This document shows positions 12,001 to 24,000 of a DNA stretch of 64,000 nucleotides, piece after piece. A program made the translations under genes and the position numbers. Position 1 is the stretch's first letter, and every line of letters starts with the position of its first letter. The notes beneath the pieces were generated by a model. That model did not search any database, was not told the origin of the DNA, and saw only the letters and a list, made by a program, of their open reading frames with translations. The stretch is from the NCBI RefSeq assembly GCF_037042905.1, contig NC_087261.1:14210217-14274216 (forward strand), read 5' to 3'. This stretch comes from Lytechinus pictus (taxonomy: Eukaryota; Echinodermata; Echinoidea; Temnopleuroida; Toxopneustidae).

Positions 12001-15000
12001 GCGCCCACAATTACGTCACAATGGTAAAGTAAATGAAATGCGAACCAATTGCCGATGCAGAATCGGTCTTTTGTTTACACGTAGTAAAAAAGCCGATTCT
12101 GCATCGGCTCTAGGGGATTCTAAAACCTACTTCTACTGTTCTGCTCTTTCCACAGCTGTGAACATTGCTGATTCAGCATCTACTGGATAAAGACAAACGG
12201 TACAAGAACCCATCTATGTTCACAGCTTTTGTGTTCAAACCTGCCTGGCTACCACCATGCCTACCGTATCCTGTCCAATTCCAGGCTGCGACTACGCCAC
12301 GCCGGATCTGGATGCCTCTATTGTTGCTGCCCGGCATACGACCCACTCCACAATTCATGCCTCTGCTGGGACAGGGTCTGCTGCCAAGATAGAGAAGGTC
12401 AAGAGGCCCACCATAGTTGCAGCCGGTACAGGCGAGGACTGGGCTTACTTCACTTCTCGATGGTCCGATTATGTGGAGGCTACCAAGATTTCTGGCAAGG
12501 ACAAGGTCGTGCAACTCCTTGAATGCTGCGATGAGCCTCTTCGCAAGGACCTTACAACATCCTCTGGCGTCAGCCTCACAACCAAGTCTGAAGCAGAGGT
12601 GCTGGCGGCAATCAAGAGGCTCGCTGTGCGTGAGGAAAACACCATGGTAGCTCGAGTGGCGCTACATAACATGCGCCAGGACCGGGATTAGACAATCCGC
12701 AGCTTCGGGGCCCGCTTACGTGGTCAAGCAGGGATCTGTAAGTTCATCATTAAGTGCCCTGGTTGCTCTATGGATGTCAACTACACTGATGAGATACTGC
12801 GGGATGCCCTGACAAGGGGAATCGCTGACCCCGAGATTAAGCTCGACCTCTTGGGGGACAAGAACCAGACCATGGACTTAGAAGATGTCTTCCAGTTCAT
12901 CGAGGCGAAGGAGGCTGGCAAGCGTTCTGCTTCATCCCTCCTGGACTCTCACGTCGTGAACTCCGCTAGCAGCTCATATCGGAAAACCAAGCAAATGCAC
13001 CTCAAGTAAGGCCAAGACTTGTGTAACTACTGTGGCAAGAAGGGACATGGACGGGGTGCCCCTGCTCGCGTCCGTAAGACACAATGTGATGCCTATGGAC
13101 ACAAATGCAGGCACTGTGATAGATTCCACCACATGGAGGACGTATGCCGATGCAGGGACAAACCAAAACGTCTCCCTCCGGTGACACCTGAGGGACAGGA
13201 GAATGCTCTATTTGACTCCTTTTGCCCTGTTCATGGCTATGATCACTCCTGCGGAGGCCATGGCATTCCCCTTGATCATCACGTTTATGATAGCCTTAAC
13301 CAAGCATGGATCAGAAGGAAGTCTTCCCCGCAACCCTTTGTAGATGTGACTGCTCTGGTTGTCCCTGATGACTACGAAGCTCTTGGATTTCGACTCTCCT
13401 CCCCTACAATGCCTCAATCTACCCCTGCAATGGCTGACACTGTGTGCCAGAGCTGCTTGGCCGGCATGAAGATAGTTCGCCGCCTTGGATTACGTCAACG
13501 GGACCTCATCCCTGTCAGTATGAAGATGCGAACTGCCACTAAAGGTGGCGTCATGATTCTTGGGGCCATTCCATTGTGTCTGTCTGGCACGGGTGCCCGA
13601 GGCCGTACCGTCTGGACGAGACAGCTTACCTACGTCACAGACAGTTCTGGGGCCCATTTCATAAAGAGTTGCTATCATTGCAAGTTGCTATGATAGCAAC
13701 TCTGGTAGAATAGCAGCTCTTGCTTGCTATGCTAGCAACTTGCTATGCTAGCAACTATGCATTTCATAAAAGCACATTCGCCGCTGGAAAGTCAGCTTGA
13801 CTTTCCTGCGAATTATTTGAATAGTCATGTACGAGGCTGATTAGGGGGAAATCCCCTTTCTCTCCAGTTTTTTGTTTTCGATTCAAGTCATAGGTTTAGG
13901 TAGAAAGTACTGGCGGATCCGGGGGGGGGGGGGCACAGCCGGCCCGTGCCCCCCCCCCCCCACCTTTGAGAAGCAAAATTAGAAGAAACTAAATTGAAGG
14001 AGAATATATATTTTTTTTTGCTTATTAATTTTTTGGGAGCGAAATTGTTATTTAGCAGCTGCAAACATGGTCTGCAGCATAAGACTAGCCGTTGATACAG
14101 AGTGATGGCTCTATGGTGATGCCTGGCTTGCAATTCTAGAAGAGAGTAAGAAGAAAATACGAATTTTTCCTGGGATGGCATAGCATTGTTCTCCATTGTG
14201 TAAGTTTTGAAAGAATTCATGTAATTTAGCCCTATGCCAGGGAAAAAATATTTTTTTTAGAAGTGAAAATGTATCATTATTGCCGGTCGAAATTTCACCT
14301 TCAACAAAGTTTCTACTGTACTATTTTTATCCCAGTCACACACTTGACTATTTGTGTCGGTAATGCAAGGTTGTATCAACAACAAGGCAGGCGCAGGCCA
14401 CTGCTGGTGCAGTGCTCTTAAAAATCACCCTGAAGCAAGTAAATTTGTAGGCTCTAATGATGCATGAAACATCGAAAATGACCTTAAAAGATTATTTTTG
14501 TTCATAATGGAAATATTTTTAAATAATCGGTTTCAACGGCAAATAACCATTCAGTAAACTAAATGGATCCAACAATGGCCACAACTTTTTTTTTTAGAAA
14601 GTCAGAAACAGAAAAAAAAAGATTTTATCATTTTTTATGGCCTAGGACTTTTTAAATTTAGGCCTTAAATTAAACACTTCCACATAAATAGATCTACCTT
14701 CCTCTATTTTTTCCTACAAGAAAAAAAATCCTCTCCATTTGTTTTTTTTTTCTAAACTCTGTCTATAACCTTCCCTTTTTTCCTTGGCCTGCCCTGGGAT
14801 AAACTGAAAAATTCACTGTTTCGGAGGAATTGTTAAACATTTTTTTTTGGTAGGTAGGGCAAAAAAAAGAAACTGCATTTCTACTAGAAAGCATTACCTT
14901 AATATATTCTTTATTAGCATTATTATCACAGAAATTGATCTTAATATCCGTTCTCTTGTAAGAGCCCTTTGGCCTTGGGCATGGCTGAGCACAATGTACG

Positions 15001-18000
15001 CCATTCTTAACAATGAAAAACCCTTTCAGTGTCAACTTGACGCTCCCCTATGACCAGCGTCAAATATGTAACCCTATTTGACGCTCCAGTAACCATACTT
15101 GGCGCTCCAGTAAAAAGTTGACTCTCCTGCTGGAGCGTCAACTTTTTATGAAATGCGCTGCAGCGTCAAATATTAAATTTGACGCTGCAAGTGAAAATTT
15201 GACGCTGTTTTGGGACTTGACGCTGACGCTGTACCTTTATGAAATGGGCCCCTGATCAGCTCTTCCTCAGCCGGGAAGCCTGTGTTGGCCTTGGAATCAT
15301 CTCAGATAGTTTCCCACAACTGGGTGCGACACGAGACCCGCCCCTTTCGGGCACGGCTGCAGTCCTTGAGGGGCCTCATACAAGACGTGCCTGCCACTCT
15401 ACTCAACGTAGATTGCCCCCACCGCCTCCCACCTCACTACCTTTCCAAGCAACTGAGGACAACCGTGCCAAGCTCCAGCAATACCTCCTTGATTATTACA
15501 AGAGTAGTACGTTCAACACTTGCGAACACCAACCACTGCCCCTGATGGATGGCCCTCCCATTAAACTGATGATGGACCCCGATGCAGAGCCTATCGCACA
15601 TCACACCCCCGTGCCTGTACCACTCCACTGGCAGGATGCAGTCAAGGCTGGGTTTGATCACGATGTTCAGCTGGGTGTGCTTGAACCTGTACCTGTTGGT
15701 GAGCCTGTCACTTGGTGCCATAGGATGGTTGTGTGCGCCAAGAAGAATGGCAAACCGAGAAGGACTGTCGACTTCCAGGCCCTCAATGCTCATGCAACCC
15801 GCGAGACACACCACACTCAATCCCCTTTTCTCCAAGCCAGGTCAGTTCCACACGGCAAGAAGAAGACTGTCTGTGATGCTTGGAATGGCTACCGCAGTGT
15901 ACCCATCTGCCAGGAAGATCGCCATCTCACAACATTCATCACACCCTGGGGTAGATACCGCTACAAAACCGCGCCTCAGGGATACATCGCTTCTGGTGAC
16001 GGTTACACCAGGCGATACGACGAGATTGTATCAGCCATCCCATGCAAGACAAAGTGTTTTGATGACGTCTTACTTCTGGCGGACACATTAGCTGACAGCT
16101 TCTTCCAAGCAGTCGAATGGCTAGACATCTGTGGTAGGAAAGGGATCATCCTCAACCCTACCAAATTCACACTTGGCGCAGATGTTGTCGAATTCGCAGG
16201 ATTCGAAATCACTACTGACAGTGTCCGGCCATGCCAGAAATACCTGCAGGCGATCCTTGATTTCCCAGCACCGTCTAATATCACTGATGTGCGGTCATGG
16301 TTTGGGCTTGTCAACCAAGTATCGTATGCCTTCAGCATGACAGAGAAGATGTCACCACTTCGTCAGGAGCCCAGTACGCCATTCGTGTTGACTACTGCCC
16401 ACCAGCGTGCCTTTGAAGACTCCAAGGCTGTTATTGCCGGCGAGATCGAAGATGGCGTTAAGATATTTGACCCCAGCAAGCCGACCTGCCTGGCAACGGA
16501 CTGGTCTAAGGATGGCATTGGCTTTTGGCTTCTGCAGAAACACCGCACCTGCGATGGCACTATCCCCTTCTGCTGTGTCACAGGTTGGAAGGTAACACTT
16601 GTAGGGAGTCGGTTTACTCATGCTGCTGAATCCCGCTACGCCCCAGTGGAAGGTGAGGCACTAGCAGTAGCGGACGCCCTTGACAAGGCACGATACTTCG
16701 TCTTAGGATGCGAGGATCTCATCATTGCCGTGGACCACAAGCCACTACTCAAGATTTTCGGCGATAGGGCCTTGGAGGGGATCCCTAATCCCCGCTTGAG
16801 GAATGTAAAGGAGAAGACACTGCGGTACAAGTTCAGAATGTTCCATGTCCCTGGCGTCCATCACCGAGCTACAGATTGCCTCTCTCGCCACCCTACAGGC
16901 AAGGCAGTGAAATTGCACCTCCCAGATGACGTAGCCATGGTTGGTGTAATGCCCCTGTCATTTCTGCACTCACCGACGCTAATGGGGGGCCTTCGGACCT
17001 CGGACCCTTACACTGATTCTGTTGAAGTCTGCACACTATCCTCTGCCATGTGTGCCTCGGACTCTATTCACCTCAAATCGGTTACATGGGATAGAGTACG
17101 TTCTGCGACAGCGAGTGATGACAACAGGAAAACCCTCCTTGAACTCATCGAGTCTGGCTTGCCTGCGCATCGCCATGCATTTCCCCACCCACTGCGTGAA
17201 TACTTCCAGTTTCGCGATGGACTTTCTTCGGTTGATGGAGCTATCCTCTTCAATGATCGTGTACTCATTCCTCCTTCCCTCCGGGATGAAATCTTGACCC
17301 ACCTGCATGCTGCTCACCAAGGGGTTACCTCGATGACTGCTCGTGCTGACGCTTCTGTCTTCTGGCCTGGCATCACCCCCGCGATCAGAGCCCTACGTGC
17401 AGGATGCACTCAGTGTAACCGGATAGCCCCATCCAATCCCAGTGCACCGCCGGCTCCCCTGATCTCGCCGGCCTTTCCCTTTCAGTGTATCTGTGCAGAC
17501 TATTTTCATTACAAAGGATGCAACTATTTGGTCATAGTGGACAGGTACTCGAACTGGCCAATCGTCGAACGGTCTGCACAGGGGGCGAATGGACTCATGC
17601 GTATCTCTTTTTACGCATCTTCAGATGCCCGGATGTGAGACCTGGGGCCCGTTGCAGAAAGAGTTGCGTTTAAACGCAAGTCAAAAAATCAATCGCAAGT
17701 CCAAAATGCGCGCTGTTGATTGGTTGAAAATGAAGTTGCGCTTGATTTTTAGAGATGCGTTTGATTGCAACCAACGAACGTAGAGGGCAGCAACACACAA
17801 GCGTGTTGCTCTGAGGGAGGTCAACTCGATACGCGCATGCAGCTGAGCTGTGCGCATATTTTATTGTTCATGCCAACGAAATCAAATGCCGATCCAATAC
17901 AATATCAAAAAACGAATATGAAAGAATATGACTACAACAATATCAAAGATAACATTAAAAAATATGTTGAGGAATATACATACATATAAAAACATACTTT

Positions 18001-21000
18001 GATATTTAAAACTTTACAATATAAGTTTCAGGAAACTAAAATCATTACCAAATCGGTGATTGTTGTTATCAGCGATTTCACCAGACGGCTGTATTAGGTG
18101 ATTTTGTGACCACTCGCAAAGCATTTCGGGATTGAATATAACCACCTTATTTTCTCTGAGCTCTTTGCTGAACCCATCATCACTCTATGCTTAAGCTACA
18201 TTATGCTCCGTCGTCTGCTTAGATCTCAACCCCTAGTCTAGCACTGGTACTTGTTCTGCTAGGCGTCGATCAGCATTTATCTGCAGCCCATAGGCCGTGA
18301 CTCATTTATTTATTAGAACCGGCAGCATGCAGTGCCAATGGGTATTAAACAAACTTATTCACGTATATCTATCAGTAGTATTTCATTTCTTTTCACCATT
18401 TTCCCAAAAACTTATAAATTTAGAAATACATTCCAATCAGTAATAAGTGAAGTCTACATCTAACTTAGATCTTGATCATGTTGATCGATAGACCCAAAGC
18501 TTCAGTCTCTGTATTTTGGTTGTTCTGCTGAACTGCGCTGGCTCACTCTCACCGATGGAGATTATAGTAATATGTCAGAAACTGTTGAATAAATCCCCAG
18601 AAACGACGGTTATTCCTGTCTAGTTGATCGATAGACCCAAGTCTAAAGATCTAACTTTATTAGTCTAACTAGACAAATGCTTTGACCAGTCTCGATCTGT
18701 TAAGATGTTGTTTCACACTGGATATCTAACTCTAAGTAGATCTAGAATAGATCTAGCACGACTTGTTGGTATTAGATAGTCTATGCAAAAAAAATAAAAT
18801 AATAATAATAAACTCAAAACAGACGGATTTCACCCTGTCATATTATAGGACGCCTAAACCTAGACCATTTGAGGGTTGGTCCATGCTTGCAAGCTAACTT
18901 TGGTTCAATTAAGGCCAGCCTGCATGGGCTAGCCGCTAGGAGGTTATGATTTTTTTAGTCCGTTAAATGCCTACAGGGTAAATTCCTTGAGTCTAACTGT
19001 TAGACCTAGGAGATTATATGGTTGACAAGTTACCGTTAGGCCTTAGCGTTAGACATGAAATCCTTGAAATTCACTTTAGAAAATGCATATAAAATCACGA
19101 CGAGCTCAGTCACTTTGTTCTTTCGCTTTCGAAATTTCTCAAACAAAAATTACGCGTTCTGCCGGCCAAGCACAGGCCAGGACCAGGAAAATTAACCAAT
19201 TGCAATATGGCAAACAAATTATGTAAAAGTCTTTAAACATTGATTGCAGATAATCAATGGTCAAATTAAGATATGGATGCTGTCTATCAAATCAACTTTC
19301 TGCCCAAAATCAGAAATTAAGATGGTCTAATCTAGCCCCCATCCCTAGTCCAGGCCTACCCTAACTTTAAGTTACTGGGTTAGGTCTAACGCAAAACGAT
19401 GATGGCACTCTGCCAAACGATGTAACATTGCAATCAGTTTCCATCAATTGGCTTATTTTTCTTAGAAATTATTGAAGAAAACCAGGGAAAATGTGGATAG
19501 GTGGCCGTTTATTTAAGCTTTAATTTGGCTTTGGAAGTTTGGTTGCTCAATCGACCTTCGACGCAACGCAGCCTGGCTGTGCAGCTGCAGCGCAGCGCGC
19601 AGCCAATGCAATGCATCCGGTGCATGGGTTTTTTTTTCGCCGTCCATAGTCTCGGACTCGAAGTTGAAATTTAGACCTGGATTTCGGGGAAACAGCGCCT
19701 TTATTTCAGATTTATAGATTTAAAAGTCGAATGAAATTAAAAATTTAAAATCTAACCTTGAACAATCATCGTTGATAAACATCAGCCCTGAAGCCATTGC
19801 ACTTCAAATCAGACTAGGCAAATTAGACGTCATTGTCTATGTTGCTAGAAGATCTATGACGAGTCGCCTGAAGCCCCAGCGCATCATCAACGTCACTAGC
19901 TAGCTGCGCGACCGGCCCAGACTCGGCGCACCCAGGCCAGAAAAATGACCTCGATTATTACGGTGGTTGTCTATGCATTTATTAGTGGTGCAGCGAAATT
20001 CAGCAGAAGAAAATAAGAGATAAGAGGTATCCTCGTCATAGACTTAATATTCCAAAATGAGGAAAAACTGTCAAAATCATGATAATTCAAGCTAAATATT
20101 TTCTTTAAATATCAAAGTAATATTTTTAATATTTATAGCCAGAATCACCGATCTAATAATTGTTCCTTAAAAAATATTTGAAATTAACAAATGAAAAAAA
20201 ATCAACTCGACAAATTTCCCAAAACCCCACCTTATTTTTAGAGTGGTCACAAAATTCGAGCGGAGTTGACCTTCCTTAGAGCAACACGCTTGTGTGTTGC
20301 TGCCCTCTACGTTCGTTGATTGCAACTCTTTCTGCAACGGGCCCCACGGAAAATACAAAGGTATATTTTGCGTCGTCTCTCCATGCAAAGTCAGTACGTG
20401 CTGAAAGACTGAGGAAAATACAAATAATATACCTATCCCTTCCCGATTTTAAATTCTAGGGCAATACGGTTTTGTAAATGACCTGCTCAGATGCCTGAGA
20501 CTTGTCATAATACACATTATTACCTATACAAGGCATTTTAGCAGATAAATAAAAGTCATATTTCGCTCGCTACTTTTAATCCGAGACCAACGAGGGGAAC
20601 ATTTGCCATGTTGCACTCCCAGGGCTTTGCCCATAGGGATCCTGTGCAAAATAGAGGGCAATTTTGGCCATATTTCTGCTAATGCGCATGCGCAGTAGGA
20701 GCCAATTTTTATCGCTAATTTTAGTATTTCAGAAATCTGGCTGGAACCAGTTTATGAAACAAAGTACAACGCATTGTAGACAATGACAATGATTTTATAA
20801 TACCCATGTCACCCTAATTTGGGTATTGGGGACACTACCATAGAACATACAGTAAGATATTCAAAATCATTTCAATTATATTTACAAAGTATTTACAAAT
20901 ATATACAATCACATATTTACAGAGTAATGGAATAAATACTACATGAAATTACTTTGGAGACGTAACGGTCAGTGAAAGGAATGATGTGTCTCTAAATCGA

Positions 21001-24000
21001 TTGGTGAGAGAAGGGGAAAAGACAAAAAAGAAAAAGAAGAAAAGAAAGAAGGAAAAACAAAAGGGGAAGAGAAAAAAGAAAAGAACAAAAAGATAAATGA
21101 TGGTAATAACAATAACAATAATGTTAAAAGAAACAATACTAACAACAATGATAATAAATGATAATATACAGTATATAGATAAATAGACGAATGAATGCGT
21201 GTTATAGGATTGAAAAAGTTGGAACTGCAATGCAAAGGCACCGATATGTGAATAAAAAGTGAATATATAATTCTAATATATATTTGACTTTGGCATAAAA
21301 ATTGATACAAAAATATTTTAAAAAATTATAGAGAATTAAGACTTATTTTCCCTTTATTGTTTATTTACATATATACATGAACGTGTTTTCAAAAAGAAAA
21401 TGTTAACATAAATATTTTATTTATTTATTTATTAAACTTATCCATTATAATGCTGCAAAATTTTGATAAATTTATTAATGTTGACATTTTGGAAGAATTG
21501 AATAGCTTAAACATTTTAAATGCATTTGGACGGCTTGTATAGGAACCATCAATATATTTCTTTCTTGCTTTAAGAAATGCAGGGCACTCGAACAAATAAT
21601 GAAATTCATCACCCAGCTTTGTTGTATTACATATAGTGCATATTCTCTGTGATCGCTCAATATTTGCAAATCTACCGGATGCTATTGGCAGACGCTGGTT
21701 TCCACACCGGAATCTTGTTAATTAAAAGTAATTCTGTATTTGAAAGGCAATTTTAGAAGAGATAATTCACAGCTGCAATTTTCTTTGAAAATGCGATAGT
21801 TTTAGCACAGTGAATTTGAAAACATTTCAGCATGCCAATTTTGAAAATATATATCGTCTAATCGCGTTTTAATTGTTGCTTTGAACCACCGTGGATTTAT
21901 GTAACGCGCGGCACGGCCAGTGCATACACAAACGTAACCCAAGCGCAAGATTTCTACGCGTTGAGTGTATGTGCGCGCCATGCATGATGCGCGACTGCAA
22001 GGTAACAATTACGTCACAATTGCTTATTAAAGGTTACTTCGCTATGGTCGCAAATAACCTGAAATCAGAAGTAGTGATAAGCAAACAGGCATATAAATTG
22101 TTCCGAACAGTGGCTTGAATTCCAAATTGTACAGCTTTAGGTAATAATAATAATATTGACTGGCTCTTCTTTCGGGAAACATCAAATATGTCGCTTTTAA
22201 AAGAACCATATTGCCCTCGTCTAAAGACTCGGGCCAATATGATTCTGTTGCGGGCGACATATTTCATGTTCCCCTCAAGGCCAGTCAATATTATATAATT
22301 ATCACCCGTATCAGACATCTGAGCTGGTCATTTACAACACCGTATTTCCCTGTATTTTATTATCATCAGGAAGGGATAGGTATATTGTTTGTATTTTCCT
22401 CGGTCTCAATGCGCGTATTGACTTTGCATGCAGAGACGACGCAAAATATACATTTGTATTTTCCCTGGTCTCACATCCGGGCCTTTGAGGATGCGAATGA
22501 AGTGATACGCTTCATAATGTTCCGCGCACCAACGATCTACGTCATAATAAAGACAACGCTGGATCTGGGCACTTGCAAGTACGTCGATCATAATAGTAAA
22601 GTGCAGAGCCAAGACACTGATATTATCATGACACAACAGAACTCTATTCTTAAAAGATATCACTGTTATCATGATTTTTGCTCTAGATATCTGATTTGGA
22701 TGATAATAAAGATATTGACTGCCCTTCTTTCGGGGAACATCAAATATATTGCCCTTAAAAGACCCATATTGCCCTCGTCTAAAGACTCGGGCCAATATGA
22801 TTCTTTTGCTGGCAATATATTTGATGTTCCCCTCAAGGCCAGTCAATATTATATAATTATCACCCGTATCAGATATCTGAGCTGGTCATTAACAAAGTCG
22901 TATTGCCCTACATTTTCTGAATATCAGGAAAGGATAGGTATATTGTTTGTATTTTCCTCGGTCTCAATGCGTGTATTGACTTTGCACGCAGAGACGACGC
23001 AAAATATACCTTTGTATTTTCCCTGGTCTGTCATCCGGGCCTTTGATGATGCGTATGAAGAGATACGCCTCATAATGATCCGCGCACCAACAATCTACGT
23101 CATAATTACCGTGTTTACACTTAATCGGCAATTGGTTCTGAACCAAATGCCGATGCAGAATCGGCATTTGGATTGCGTTTACACGTTGTTACAGCTCGCG
23201 GTTTGATACGCATACCTACAATATACGTCATAATAAAGACAACGCTGGATCAGTGCGCTTACAATTACGTCACAATGGTACAGTAATTGAAATGCGCACA
23301 AATTGCCGGTGCAGAATCGGCTTTCTGTTTACACGTAGTAAAAAAGCCGATTCTGCATCGGCTCGCGGTTCAGAACCTACTACTTTTGTGGTGCAAATTG
23401 CCGGTTCTGAACCGCGAGCCGATTCAAGTTGCTCGCGTTTACACGCTATGAAAAAGCCGATGCTGAATCGGCTCGCGGCTCAGAACCGCGAGCCGATTCA
23501 AATGCCGATTAAGTGTAAACACGGTAAATAAAGACAACTATGGATCTGGGCGCTTGCAAGTACGTCATAATGGTAAAGTGCAGAGCCTAGACCCTGATAT
23601 TAACATGACACAACAGAACTCTATTCTTAAAAGATATCACTGTTATCATGATTTTTGCTCTAGATATCTTATTTGGATAATAATGAAAATATTGACTGGC
23701 TCTTCTTTCGAGGAACATCAAAAATATATTGCCCTTAAAAGACCCATATTGCCCTCGTCTATTAATGACTCGGGCCAATATGATTCTTTTGCTGGCAATT
23801 TATTTGATGTTCCCCTCAAGACCAGTCAATATTATATAAATAATTACCCGTATCAGACATCTGAGCTGGTCATTTACAACACCGTATTGCCCTACATTTT
23901 CTGAATATCGGGAAGGGATAGGTATATTATTTGTATTTTCCTCTGTCTCAATCAGGGGCGGATCCAGGATTTTCCAAAAGGGGGGGGCGAATTTTTCGGA

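Larger units (their letters stand above)
12140..17592 (+). mobile_element. Decayed Ty3/Gypsy LTR retrotransposon body
   Basis: Gag, zinc-knuckle, reverse transcriptase, RNase H and integrase regions follow in the Ty3/Gypsy order. The copy is inactive. It has nonsense codons at 12,689-12,691 and 13,007-13,009, a 1.6-kb MITE at 13,649-15,252 and loss of the 3' part at 17,592 within the integrase core. No LTRs were recognised on either side, so the outer limits are approximate. Confidence 0.85.

Noticed and set aside
15437..17320. Several 60-170 codon frames opposite or overlapping the Gypsy pol region
   Set aside because: They are shadows of the real pol frame in other frames.
12140..17592. 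Intact, possibly active retroelement
   Set aside because: Two nonsense codons, a MITE insertion, a missing integrase end and no visible LTRs show that it is dead.
20949..21310. Minus-strand hydrophobic frames
   Set aside because: Homopurine tract on the plus strand; the hydrophobicity is a composition artefact.
22211..23206. 331-codon plus-strand frame with two similar halves
   Set aside because: The halves are the 555-bp tandem repeat read in one frame, and the frame runs through palindromic modules. No domain recognised.
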